DNA of 64,000 nucleotides from Actinokineospora terrae (lineage in GTDB: Bacteria > Actinomycetota > Actinomycetes > Mycobacteriales > Pseudonocardiaceae). How positions within the stretch are numbered: the stretch's first letter is position 1; each line of letters begins with the position of its first letter. This document shows positions 9,487 to 17,607 of the stretch, in pieces. The notes under the pieces were generated by a model that did no database searches, was not told where the DNA came from, and saw only the letters and a program-made list of their open reading frames with translations. The stretch covers positions 237,629 through 301,628 of the forward strand of contig NZ_FOGI01000012.1 of NCBI RefSeq assembly GCF_900111175.1, given 5' to 3'. Position numbers and translations under genes: made by a program.

Positions 9487-11076
9487 TCAGCCGCCGAGCC
9501 GGGCGACGAGATCGCGCTTGCTGATCTTGCCGACGGCGGTGAGCGGCAACTCGTCGAGCACGACCAGCCGGTCGGGCTGCTTGTACCTGGCCAGGCCCAG
9601 GTCGGCGAGGTGCGCCCGCAGCGCCTTGAGCTTGGGCGGGGTCCCGGCGGCGACGATCACCGCGCACACCAGCTCGCCGAGGGTGTCGTCCGGCAGTCCG
9701 ATGGCGGCGGCCTGCGCGACGGCCGGGTGGGCGAGCAGCAGGTCCTCCAGCTCGCCCGCGGGCACCTTCTCGCCGCCGCGGTTGATCACGTCCTTGATCC
9801 GGCCCTCGACCACCAGGTGGCCGCTGGGCAACTGCCGCACCAGGTCCCCGCTGCGGTAGAAGCCGTCCGGAGTGAACGCTGTCGCGTTGTACTGCTCGGC
9901 CCGGTAATAGCCCCGCAGGGTGTAAGGGCCTCGGGTCAACAGCTCCCCGATCTCGCCGGGGGCGACGTCTTGGCCCTCGGCATCGACCACGCGGATCTCG
10001 TCGTCAGGGCTAAGAGGCCTGCCTTGGGTGTTCTCCACCAGGTCCGCGGAGTCCTCGGCGCGCGTGTAGTTGAGCAGGCCCTCGGCCATGCCGAACACCT
10101 GCTGCACCGCGCACCCCAGGGCGGGCGGCACGGCGCGGGCGAGGTCGGGGTCCATCTTGGCGCCACCCACCTGCAAGAGCCGCAGCGTCGACAAGTCCTC
10201 TGTGGACCACTCGGTGGCCTCCACCCACATCCGGGCCATCGGCGGGACCAGCGCGGACACGGTCACGCCCTCCTGCTGAACGAGAGAGAAGGCGACATCC
10301 GGACTCGGTGCGGGAGCCATCACCGCGGTACCGCCGACTCCGAGGATCCCCAGCACGCCCGGACAGGCGAGCGGGAAGTTGTGCGCGACGGGTAGCGCCA
10401 CCAGGTAGCGGTCGGCCTTCGTGAGTTCGCAGACCTCTGCGCTAGCGCGGGCGTTGTAGGCGTAGTCGTCGTGCGTTCGTGGGATCAGCTTGGGGCGACC
10501 GGTAGTACCACCGGAGATGAGCAGGACGGCGACCGCGGCCGAGTCTACCGGCGGAAGTTCGCGAGGCTCAGCAGTTATCGCGGACAGCGCCACGTGCTCA
10601 CCTGGGTCGCCGACGACGAGTACGTGCTTGACGTCGAGTTCTGCGGCGAGAGTGCGATGGTCGAACCCCTGGAACACGTCAGGGATGACGTACCCAACGG
10701 CCCCGGATAGCTCCACGAGGTGCGATATCTCGGCGCGCCGGTGCGCGGGTAGCGCCATCACCGGGACCACGCCGATCCTGGCCAAGGCGAACAGCAGCAC
10801 TACGAACTCAGGCACGTTCGGGAGCTGGACCACGATCCGGTCGTCGCGGGCGATACCGAGGTCGAGCAACCCTGCCGCTAAGACATCCGCTCGACGGTCC
10901 AGTTCCCGATAGCTGACACGCTCGTCCCCTGAGACAACGGCGATGTCGTCGCCAGAGCGCTCGGCCCATGACCGCAGCAGCTCGCCGAGGGTGTCACCCC
11001 GCCAGTACCCGCGTTCCCGGTAGACGGCGGCCAACTCCTCCGGCCAGCCGACCGCCCCGTCGATGAGCACGCTCAT
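9487..11076 (-). CDS. mbtA: Salicyl-AMP ligase (stand-alone aryl acid adenylation enzyme)
   Basis: The 529-residue enzyme should activate salicylate as the acyl-adenylate and load it onto the aryl carrier domain of the adjacent NRPS. It has the family length and core motifs: SGGTTGRPK (variant P-loop), YRSGDL, GRIKDVINRGGEKV and the C-terminal Lys in LTAVGKISKRD. Two pocket positions separate salicylate from 2,3-dihydroxybenzoate enzymes. Where DhbE has Ser240 this protein has Cys (HNFPLACPG, near residue 231), and where DhbE has Val337 it has Leu (AEGLLNYTR, near 331). Both are the salicylate-type residues, in agreement with the salicylate synthase in the same operon. The ATG overlaps the NRPS stop as ATGA, implying coupled translation. 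Confidence 0.95.
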   Translation of the reverse strand: MSVLIDGAVGWPEELAAVYRERGYWRGDTLGELLRSWAERSGDDIAVVSGDERVSYRELDRRADVLAAGLLDLGIARDDRIVVQLPNVPEFVVLLFALARIGVVPVMALPAHRRAEISHLVELSGAVGYVIPDVFQGFDHRTLAAELDVKHVLVVGDPGEHVALSAITAEPRELPPVDSAAVAVLLISGGTTGRPKLIPRTHDDYAYNARASAEVCELTKADRYLVALPVAHNFPLACPGVLGILGVGGTAVMAPAPSPDVAFSLVQQEGVTVSALVPPMARMWVEATEWSTEDLSTLRLLQVGGAKMDPDLARAVPPALGCAVQQVFGMAEGLLNYTRAEDSADLVENTQGRPLSPDDEIRVVDAEGQDVAPGEIGELLTRGPYTLRGYYRAEQYNATAFTPDGFYRSGDLVRQLPSGHLVVEGRIKDVINRGGEKVPAGELEDLLLAHPAVAQAAAIGLPDDTLGELVCAVIVAAGTPPKLKALRAHLADLGLARYKQPDRLVVLDELPLTAVGKISKRDLVARLGG

Positions 11077-14000
11077 TGTGCCTCCGCCCACTCGCCCGCG
11101 ATCTCGTCGTCGGAGAGCCCCTCGATCTCCCAGAACAGCTCGGCCACCGCCTCCAGCCGCCCCGGCTCGCGCTGCCCCTTGGCCAACTCGGCGGCGAAAC
11201 CCGCGACGGTCGGCGCGCCGAACAGGGCCCGGACCGAGATCTCCGTGGTGTCCAAGGTGGAGCGCAGGTGCGCGACGACAGCGGTCGCCAGGACCGAGTC
11301 GCCGCCGACGCGGAAGAACTCGTCGTGGACACCGACCGAGTCGATCTCCAGGACCTCCCGCCACGCGAGCGCCACAACTCGCTCTAGCGCTGTCCGCGGC
11401 GGAGGTCCACCGGCGGCGGCAGGCTGTCCTACCAAGGTTCGAACCGCGCCACGATCGACCTTCCCGTTGGCGGTCAACGGAACGGCGTCGATAGCGACCA
11501 CGACATCCGGCACCATGTGCGCGGGAAGCAACTCGCGCGCGGCGGCGCGCACAGCATCAGAGTCGATCGGGCCGTCCACGACCACGCCAGCCCCTAGCGC
11601 GCCAGCAGCGGTAGTGACCGCGACGGCTGCGGTGATCGCGGGGTTCGCCTGCAACGCGGCCTCTACCTCGCCCAGTTCGACCCGGTAGCCGCGAACCTTC
11701 ACCTGGTGGTCCCGGCGGCCGAGGAACTCCACGACTCCATCGCCGCGGTACCGGGCAAGATCGCCCGTGCGGTACCAACGCAGGCCGTCACGGGTAACGA
11801 ACCGATCGGCCGTGCGCTCCGGATCGCCCCGGTAGCCTGCGGCGACACCCGCGCCGCCGATCCACAGCTCACCGGGCACCCAGTCCGGCGCGTCCCGGCC
11901 GAGGTGGTCGACCACGCGGAGCCGGACCCCGCCCAGCGGCGTGCCGTAGGGCACCGACCGCCAGTCGTCGGGCACCGGGCCGGACACCTCGCACACCGTG
12001 GAGTGGATCGCGGTCTCGGTCGTCCCGCCGAGCGCCACGAACCGGCACCCCGGTGCCGCGTCGGCCAGCCGACCGGGCAGGTCGACGCCCACCCAGTCGC
12101 CGCCGAGCAGCACGAGCCGCAGCGACGAGCAGTCGGCGCCGGAGGCCAGCAGCATGTCCAGCAGCGCGGGCACGCAGTTGACGATCGTCACCCCGTGCGC
12201 GGCGACCTGCTTGCCCCAGGCGGCGGCGTCGCGGCGGTCGCCGGTCACCGGGACCACCGCGCCACCCACCGACAGCGGGGCGAACAGGTCGAACACGGAC
12301 AGGTCGAAGTCCAGGGCGGACAAGGCGAGGGTGCGGTCGCCCGTGCCGATGGCGAACCTGGCGACGAGGTCGTCGATGGTGGCCATCGCGGCCTGGTGCG
12401 GGACCTCGACCCCCTTGGGCTCACCCGTGGAGCCCGAGGTGAACAGGATGTACGCGGCCCGCGCCGGATCGGTGAAGACTGGCGCGGCGAGCGGTTCCCC
12501 GTCCGGCAACTCGGTGATAACAGTGCGCGGCTTGGCCAACGCGACGATCCGGTCCACCCTGGCCTGGGGCTGCTCGACCCCGATGGGCACGTACGTGCCA
12601 CCGGCGGCGAGTACGCCTAGAACCGCGATGACCTGATCCGGCCCCTTCGGCAGCGAGACCGCGACCGTGTCGCCGGGCGTGATCCCGAGGCGGACCAACT
12701 CCCCCGCCACACGCAGCGCGCGCTCGGTGAGCTGCCCGTAGGTGATTACCTGCTCGCCTACGATCGCGGGCGCGTTCGGGCTCTCGGTAGCGCGGGCGAA
12801 CACACCTTCGTGCAGCAGCCCGCGCTGACGCACCAGAGTCGTGTCGTTGGCTTGGTCGCGGCGCGCCTGTTGGGCCTCGGGCAGCGCGGCCGGGACGGGC
12901 GCGTCCCAGGCGGCCGGGTCGGCGGCCAGCAGGTGGACCAGGTCGGCGAACGCGGTGAACATGGCGTCGAGCACGCCGTCGGCGACCTCGTCGTCGCGGC
13001 AGTCCCAGTTGACCAGCAGACCGCCGTCGAGCTCGGTCACCTGCGCGTCGAGCAGCACTTGTGGGCCCTGCGAGATGATCCATACCGGCGCACCGAAGCT
13101 CTGCCGCACGCGGGCGTCGAACAGCTCGCCCAGGTTAAGCGCACTGGTGAACACGACCGGTGCTAGGACCTGCTCACCGTGCAGGCGAGTCAGGTCGCGC
13201 AGCACCTCCACACCGCTGTACCCGGCGTGGGCGGCGTCCTCGTGCGCTCGACCTTGCAGCAAGCGGACCCGCTCGGCGAAGGTCGCGGACGCGGTCAGGT
13301 CGACAGCGAGCAGGACGGAGCTGGTGAAGTCGCCGACCAAGTGGGCGACATCGGGGTGCAGGGGCTCACGGTCGAACATCGGCACGTTGAGCAGGAACTG
13401 CCCGCGCGCGCTCCAGCGCCCCACGACCTCGGCGAACGCGGTCGCCACTGCCATCGCGACGGTCACCCCGCGCGTCTTGGCCCGCTCGGCGAGCGCGGCG
13501 CGTTCCGCGGGCGGGAGCACTACGGCTCGGCGGGTCACTCGCGGCCGTTCGGACTCACGGGCGGCGCGGGGCAGGTCTGGCGCGCCGGGAAGCGTGGCGA
13601 GACGGTCGCGCCACCAGCGGGCGGCCTTGTCGTCGTCATGGCTGACACGCCGGTAGCGGCGATAGCTGTAGTCGAGGGGCTTGTCGTCGGTGTCGCCCTG
13701 GTAGTAGCGGGCGAGGTCAGCCAGCAGGACGCGGTAACTGACCGCGTCAGCGGCAACCATGTCGACGTCCACGTGCAGGCGGGTGCGGCGTTCGGGTAAG
13801 AGGCTCAAGGCGGTCGAGAAGACCTCGCCGTGCTCGATATCGAGCAACTGGTGGGAGTTCGCCTCGCGGATCGCGGCCAGTTCGGCTTCGGGGTCCGGGT
13901 GCGCGCGCAGGTCGTGCACGGTCAGGCCGCGCCACCCCGAGTCCTGGGCGATCCGCTGGTCACCGTTGTCGGACAGGACGACCCGGAGCATGTCGTGCCG

Positions 14001-14429
14001 GGCGATCAACCGCTGAACAGCGGCGGTGAGCCGGTCCGGGTCGACGTCGGTGCCGTCGAACTCGGTGTAGAGGTGCGCCGCGACGCCGCCGAGGCGCTGC
14101 CCGGGGGTGCGGCCGATCCAGTAGGCGTGCTGCAGCACGGCCAGCGGGAACGGACCGTCCTCATCGGACTCCGGCGCGCCGGCGGCAGGCACCGGTCCCC
14201 CGGTCCGCTCGGCCAGCAACGCCGCCCACGCCCCGAGCGTCGGGTTCGCGGCCAGCTCGGCGAAGTCGACGGCCACCCCGGCCCGGCGCCACCCGCCGAC
14301 GAGCTTCATCAGCGCGATCGAGTCGAGCCCCAGCTCGAACAGGTTGGTGCCCGCGGTGATGTCCCCGGGCTCCTCCTCGGTCAGCTCGGCGACCGCGACC
14401 AGCAGCGCGTCGTAGTCCACGGCGCTCAC
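11073..14429 (-). CDS. NRPS, ArCP-Cy-A-PCP (aryl-heterocycle-forming synthetase)
   Basis: This 1,118-residue protein starts siderophore assembly. An N-terminal aryl carrier domain (GLDSIALMKL, Ser near residue 35) should receive salicylate. A heterocyclisation domain follows, with the Cy motif DMVAADAVS near 220 in place of HHxxxDG. Then come an adenylation domain (FTSGSTGEPKG near 664) and a carrier domain (GGDSVLA near 1040). The pocket reads D-L-F-N-L-G-L-I-H, in the cluster of Cys/Ser/Thr codes used by Cy-partner modules; I cannot choose between thiazoline and oxazoline. The GTG start overlaps the salicylate synthase stop (GTGA); an in-frame GTG nine bases later is an alternative. The order matches the MbtB/HMWP2 logic of salicyl-oxazoline or salicyl-thiazoline siderophores. 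Confidence 0.93.
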   Translation of the reverse strand: MSAVDYDALLVAVAELTEEEPGDITAGTNLFELGLDSIALMKLVGGWRRAGVAVDFAELAANPTLGAWAALLAERTGGPVPAAGAPESDEDGPFPLAVLQHAYWIGRTPGQRLGGVAAHLYTEFDGTDVDPDRLTAAVQRLIARHDMLRVVLSDNGDQRIAQDSGWRGLTVHDLRAHPDPEAELAAIREANSHQLLDIEHGEVFSTALSLLPERRTRLHVDVDMVAADAVSYRVLLADLARYYQGDTDDKPLDYSYRRYRRVSHDDDKAARWWRDRLATLPGAPDLPRAARESERPRVTRRAVVLPPAERAALAERAKTRGVTVAMAVATAFAEVVGRWSARGQFLLNVPMFDREPLHPDVAHLVGDFTSSVLLAVDLTASATFAERVRLLQGRAHEDAAHAGYSGVEVLRDLTRLHGEQVLAPVVFTSALNLGELFDARVRQSFGAPVWIISQGPQVLLDAQVTELDGGLLVNWDCRDDEVADGVLDAMFTAFADLVHLLAADPAAWDAPVPAALPEAQQARRDQANDTTLVRQRGLLHEGVFARATESPNAPAIVGEQVITYGQLTERALRVAGELVRLGITPGDTVAVSLPKGPDQVIAVLGVLAAGGTYVPIGVEQPQARVDRIVALAKPRTVITELPDGEPLAAPVFTDPARAAYILFTSGSTGEPKGVEVPHQAAMATIDDLVARFAIGTGDRTLALSALDFDLSVFDLFAPLSVGGAVVPVTGDRRDAAAWGKQVAAHGVTIVNCVPALLDMLLASGADCSSLRLVLLGGDWVGVDLPGRLADAAPGCRFVALGGTTETAIHSTVCEVSGPVPDDWRSVPYGTPLGGVRLRVVDHLGRDAPDWVPGELWIGGAGVAAGYRGDPERTADRFVTRDGLRWYRTGDLARYRGDGVVEFLGRRDHQVKVRGYRVELGEVEAALQANPAITAAVAVTTAAGALGAGVVVDGPIDSDAVRAAARELLPAHMVPDVVVAIDAVPLTANGKVDRGAVRTLVGQPAAAGGPPPRTALERVVALAWREVLEIDSVGVHDEFFRVGGDSVLATAVVAHLRSTLDTTEISVRALFGAPTVAGFAAELAKGQREPGRLEAVAELFWEIEGLSDDEIAGEWAEAQ

Positions 14430-15712
14430 GAACGGACTCCCTCGGGCTCGGCGGGCACCAGGAACCTGGAGATGCTGCGCAACTTCTCGCACGTCTCCGT
14501 CCACTCCCGCTCCGGTGTGGACAGTGCGATGACCCCGGCACCGGCCCGCAGCCAGGTCCGACCGCCCGAGCTGAACACGGTGCGCAGCACCAGGGCGGCG
14601 TCGAGCGCGCCAGCGGAGTCGACGGCCAGGACGGCGCCGCTGTAGAGGCCGCGGCGGGGTTCGTGCCTGGCGATGGCCTCGACGGCGGCCGCCTTGGGGA
14701 TGCCGGAGGCGGTGATGGCGGGGAAGAGGGCGGCGAAGGCGTCCCACGCGGTGCGGCCGGGGGCCAGGTCGCCGCGGACCCGGGAGGCCAGGTGCTGGAC
14801 GCTGCCGCGTTCGCGCACGGTCATGAACTCCTCGACGCGGACCGACTCCGGCGCGCACACCCCGGACAGCTCGTCCTGGGCGAGTTTCACCGAGATCGCG
14901 TGCTCGAAGATCTCCTTCGGGTCCGCCAGCAGCTCGCGGCGGGTCACCAGGTCCCGCGCGGGGTCGCCGACGAGGGCGCGGGTCCCGGCCAGCGGGCGCG
15001 TCGAGACCCGGCCTGCGGCGTCGACCTCGACCACGGTCTCCGGGCTGAACCCGGTGGCGCGCAGGTCACCCAGGTCGAGCAGGAACGACCGGGCCGGGGT
15101 GTTGCCGCGCCTGCCCGCGACGTAGGTGGCCGGGAAGTCGATCTCGGCGGGCACCGGGACGACCCGGGACAGGATGACCTTGTCCGGGCCGCCCGCCCGG
15201 ATGTCGCGCACGGTCTCGACGACGGCGGCGAGGTAGGCCTCGTCGGGCGCCTCCGGGTCGACCAGGTCGGCGGTCGGGGCGGGCCACGGCCGGTCGTCGA
15301 CGGCGCGCAGGCCCTCGGGGGCCGTGCCGTGCTCGCGCAGGCTGTCGGGGCCGAGCTCCAGCTCGTAGGTGGGGATCACCAGGTCGAGCAGGGGTCCCTC
15401 GGCGCGGCCGAGGTGCAGCAGGCGGGCCAGCTCGAACGCGGCCCAGCCGTAGGCCCGCCAGGTCGGCAGGCCGGTCCCGGCGAGCAGCTCGGCGACCTGG
15501 CCGAGCGGGTCGGCGCCCAGCGGGACCACCAGGCGGCCCGCTGGCGTGGTCCAGGTGATGCCGGTGCCGTCCATCCGCAGCCGGGCGTGCGCGCCCGCGG
15601 CGAGCACCCACCGGCCGCCGCGCTCGTAGAGCACGAACGGCGGCTCGGCCCGGCGCGCCACGGCGGCGGCGACCAGCAGCGGGTCGGCCACCGCTTGGGC
15701 GATGGCGGTCAC
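14426..15712 (-). CDS. mbtI: Salicylate synthase (chorismate-utilising, MbtI/Irp9-type)
   Basis: The 428-residue enzyme should convert chorismate to salicylate and pyruvate via isochorismate, supplying the siderophore cap. It belongs to the anthranilate-synthase/isochorismate-synthase fold. I see KVILSR, SPETVV, RPLAGTR, the EIFEHAISV segment and the FPAITASGIPK block near the C-terminus. Length agrees with the bifunctional salicylate synthases (about 430-450 residues). No separate isochorismate-pyruvate lyase is visible in the operon, which favours the one-enzyme route. The GTG at 15712 was preferred because it shares a base with the MbtH stop (TAGTG) and sits just before the first conserved segment; longer starts would overlap mbtH. 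A pure isochorismate synthase is the main alternative, made unlikely by the salicylate-type AMP ligase. Confidence 0.93.
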   Translation of the reverse strand: MTAIAQAVADPLLVAAAVARRAEPPFVLYERGGRWVLAAGAHARLRMDGTGITWTTPAGRLVVPLGADPLGQVAELLAGTGLPTWRAYGWAAFELARLLHLGRAEGPLLDLVIPTYELELGPDSLREHGTAPEGLRAVDDRPWPAPTADLVDPEAPDEAYLAAVVETVRDIRAGGPDKVILSRVVPVPAEIDFPATYVAGRRGNTPARSFLLDLGDLRATGFSPETVVEVDAAGRVSTRPLAGTRALVGDPARDLVTRRELLADPKEIFEHAISVKLAQDELSGVCAPESVRVEEFMTVRERGSVQHLASRVRGDLAPGRTAWDAFAALFPAITASGIPKAAAVEAIARHEPRRGLYSGAVLAVDSAGALDAALVLRTVFSSGGRTWLRAGAGVIALSTPEREWTETCEKLRSISRFLVPAEPEGVRS

Positions 15713-15933
15713 TAGGCCTGTCCCGACGCCATGCGCTCGACCAGGCTCGCCGGGCGCAGGTCGGTCCACACCCGCTGCACGAAGTCCACACAGGACGCCC
15801 GGGCGGCCGGGCCGTACACGGCCGTCCAGCCTGCGGGGACGTCGGCGAACACCGGCCACAGCGAGTGCTGCTGCTCGGCGTTGACCAGGACGAGGAACGT
15901 CCCGTTCTCGTCGTCGAACGGGTTGGTGGACAT
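15712..15933 (-). CDS. mbtH: MbtH-like protein
   Basis: The 73-residue protein has the family's usual size. MbtH-like proteins bind NRPS adenylation domains and support their folding and activity. The signature is intact: NPFDDE at the N-terminus, HSLWP, VPAGW, a YGP..R..C stretch and WTDLRPASL near the C-terminus. It is the first protein of the siderophore operon. Its TAG overlaps the GTG of the salicylate synthase by one base. The iron box lies about 190 bp upstream, with a 39-codon ORF in between. Confidence 0.96.
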   Translation of the reverse strand: MSTNPFDDENGTFLVLVNAEQQHSLWPVFADVPAGWTAVYGPAARASCVDFVQRVWTDLRPASLVERMASGQA

Positions 15934-16002
15934 CGGCGCACTCCTCGGCGGTCCTGGCTGCGGGCAGGCGGCATCGGCCGGGCGCGAACGCGCGCACGGC
16001 TG

Positions 16003-16122
16003 CTACCCGGGGGTGTTCGCACCAACCGGATCGTCCTCAGTGGACAGCGCGATCACGGTGGCACGTCGGGAGGTGGGCGTCGTTCCCCGCGACCCGAACC
16101 CGGTCGTCGGGCGACGCGCCAT
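16003..16122 (-). CDS. Possible leaderless 39-residue leader peptide at the siderophore promoter
   Basis: A 39-codon ORF begins with ATG at 16122 (N-terminus MARRPTTGFG) and ends with TAG at 16003. It sits between the iron box and mbtH. Its ATG is only about five bases from the edge of the iron box. A transcript starting just downstream of that operator would therefore begin at or very near the ATG, without a ribosome site. The composition is Thr/Arg/Gly-rich with no Cys, and I recognise no family. It may be a real leader ORF or a chance ORF in a long 5' leader. Conservation upstream of related siderophore operons would decide this. Confidence 0.3.
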   Translation of the reverse strand: MARRPTTGFGSRGTTPTSRRATVIALSTEDDPVGANTPG

Positions 16123-16126
16123 CACC

Positions 16127-16145
16127 TGAGGTTAGCCTAGCCTAT
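16127..16145 (-). promoter_or_regulatory. Iron box (IdeR/DmdR-type operator) of the siderophore operon
   Basis: The 19-bp sequence TGAGGTTAGCCTAGCCTAT agrees with the actinobacterial iron-box consensus TTAGGTTAGSCTAACCTAA at 16 of 19 positions and keeps its dyad symmetry. Read on the minus strand it contains TAGGCT, which could double as a -10 element, so an Fe(II)-loaded DtxR-family repressor would block transcription toward mbtH. The adjacent M56 peptidase gene ends here, so only the siderophore operon can be the target. Confidence 0.85.
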
Positions 16146-16173
16146 CTTCCACGGAGGTGTAGAAGCAAGGGCC

Positions 16174-17088
16174 TCAGGGGCCGTCCCACCCGGCCAGGCT
16201 GAGCAGCTCGAACAGGTCGTAGACGCACTCGCCGGTCCACACGACGGTGCCGATCGCCAACAGTGGCAAGAGGACTCCGGACCAGCGGCCACCCCGACCG
16301 GGCGCGAAGAGCGCGGCGACCCGGCGCGGGACGATGCCGGGGGCGGCACCCAGGGCCATGAGGGAGCCCGCGGGTCGCTCGGCGCGGCTGCCCGCGGCGG
16401 CCAGGGCGGCGTGCCCGATCGCGCGGCCGACCTGCTCGCGGTCACCGATCGCGGCCGCGGCTGCCTCATCGGCCGCGCGCTCCACCAGGTACTCGACCTG
16501 CTTGGCCACGGGCCTGAGCAGGGGATGTGCGACCGCGGCGAGACGCGCCCACCAGACCAACCGGTGGTGGCCGCCGTCGAGGTGCGCGCGCTCGTGGGCG
16601 ACAACGGCGCGGAACTGGCGGTCGTCGAGCAGCTCGCTGAGCCCGGTCGTGATGACGATCCTGCCCGGCTTACCGGGGACTGCGAAGGCATCAATCCGGG
16701 GGTCTTCGATGACGACTACATCGTCGTCTGTCCAGTCGCCGCTCACGGCGCGCATCTCGTGCCTACGCCGCATCCACAGGCGCGCAGCGAGGACGACCAC
16801 TACGACGAGCCAGCCAAGTGAGAGCCACGACACCCACGGGACGTGCGCTGTGTCGTCGACCACGCGCTGGTAGGACCAACCGCCCCAATTCGCGACCATG
16901 GGGAGTTCGGCCAACGCCTTGAGCGCGAACGCGGTGAGGTTGACCACCGAGGCGGCCGCGGCAGCGATCGCCGACGCCGCGAAGACCCGCGCGGCCAGGT
17001 CCGGGCGCAGCCGATCGACCAACAACCACGACACCACCAACACCAACAGCGGCGTGGCAACCACGGACCAGGCGAAGTGGTCGAACAC
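16174..17088 (-). CDS. M56-family (BlaR1-like) membrane metallopeptidase
   Basis: The 304-residue integral membrane zinc peptidase has hydrophobic segments at the N-terminus, after about residue 40, near 95-115 and at the C-terminus, with the catalytic HExxH as VVAHERAHLDGGHH. It lacks a penicillin-sensor domain, as many actinobacterial members do. I chose the GTG at 17088 (VFDHFAWSVV) because GAGGGGA lies at good distance upstream and it starts right before the first membrane segment. An ATG at 17148 would place the inverted repeat at 17127-17140 inside the gene. It is divergent from a BlaI-type repressor, the usual partner, which the peptidase is expected to control by cleavage. The inducing signal is unknown. 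Confidence 0.85.
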   Translation of the reverse strand: MFDHFAWSVVATPLLVLVVSWLLVDRLRPDLAARVFAASAIAAAAASVVNLTAFALKALAELPMVANWGGWSYQRVVDDTAHVPWVSWLSLGWLVVVVVLAARLWMRRRHEMRAVSGDWTDDDVVVIEDPRIDAFAVPGKPGRIVITTGLSELLDDRQFRAVVAHERAHLDGGHHRLVWWARLAAVAHPLLRPVAKQVEYLVERAADEAAAAAIGDREQVGRAIGHAALAAAGSRAERPAGSLMALGAAPGIVPRRVAALFAPGRGGRWSGVLLPLLAIGTVVWTGECVYDLFELLSLAGWDGP

Positions 17089-17126
17089 GGCTATCCCCTC
17101 GGTGGACGTCAGCCGCAATCCTGCCC

Positions 17127-17140
17127 TCACAACGATGTGA
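17127..17140. promoter_or_regulatory. Probable BlaI-type operator between the divergent pair
   Basis: TCACA-ACGA-TGTGA is a perfect 5-bp inverted repeat with a 4-bp spacer. It lies between the preferred GTG of the M56 peptidase (17088) and the start of the BlaI-family repressor (17165). Position and symmetry suit a binding site for that repressor acting on both promoters. Confidence 0.5.
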
Positions 17141-17164
17141 AAGTCCATTGGCGCAGGTAGGGCT

Positions 17165-17560
17165 ATGTACCATGCGCGTGTGCAAGACGAAGACGGCAAG
17201 CCCTCCCCTCGGCGCAGACCCGGCGAACTGGCCGCCCACGTGCTGAACACCCTCGCCGAGGCGGGCAGGCCGCTGTCCCCCGGCGAGCTGCTCGAGCTGC
17301 TCGACCCACCCGGCTCCCTGTCCTACAGCGCGGTCGTCACCACACTGACCCGCCTGTACGAGAAGAAGGCGGTCACCCGCGAACGCGCGGGCCGGGCATA
17401 CCGCTACACCGCCGTCACCGACCCCTCGGCCCTGGTCGCCTGGCGCATGAGCCGCCTCCTCGACGCCGACCCCGACCACACCTCCGTCCTCACCCGCTTC
17501 GTCTCGGCCCTGGACGAGGAGGACGAACAAACCCTCCGCCGCCTGCTCGGCGAGGGCTAG
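17165..17560 (+). CDS. BlaI/MecI-family transcriptional repressor
   Basis: This 131-residue winged-helix repressor carries the family layout: an N-terminal segment ELAAHVLNTLAEAG, a recognition region SYSAVVTTLTRLYEKKAV, then RERAGRAYRYTAV, and a C-terminal dimerisation helix region. It should repress itself and the divergent M56 peptidase gene through the inverted repeat between them, and be inactivated by proteolysis. The ATG at 17165 has AGGTAGGG upstream; a GTG at 17180 is possible. Because the promoters and operator are packed into under 100 bp, control of both genes is likely shared. Confidence 0.88.
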   Translation: MYHARVQDEDGKPSPRRRPGELAAHVLNTLAEAGRPLSPGELLELLDPPGSLSYSAVVTTLTRLYEKKAVTRERAGRAYRYTAVTDPSALVAWRMSRLLDADPDHTSVLTRFVSALDEEDEQTLRRLLGEG

Positions 17561-17607
17561 CCAGCACGCCGCTACGCTGGATGATCAGCGAAGTCCGGGG
17601 GGCGGCG

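Noticed and set aside
2300..13870. Apparent patches of lower third-position G+C within the NRPS genes, which might mark module recombination
   Set aside because: The impression is by eye only. Without a windowed GC3 and codon-bias calculation it cannot be told from normal domain-to-domain variation.
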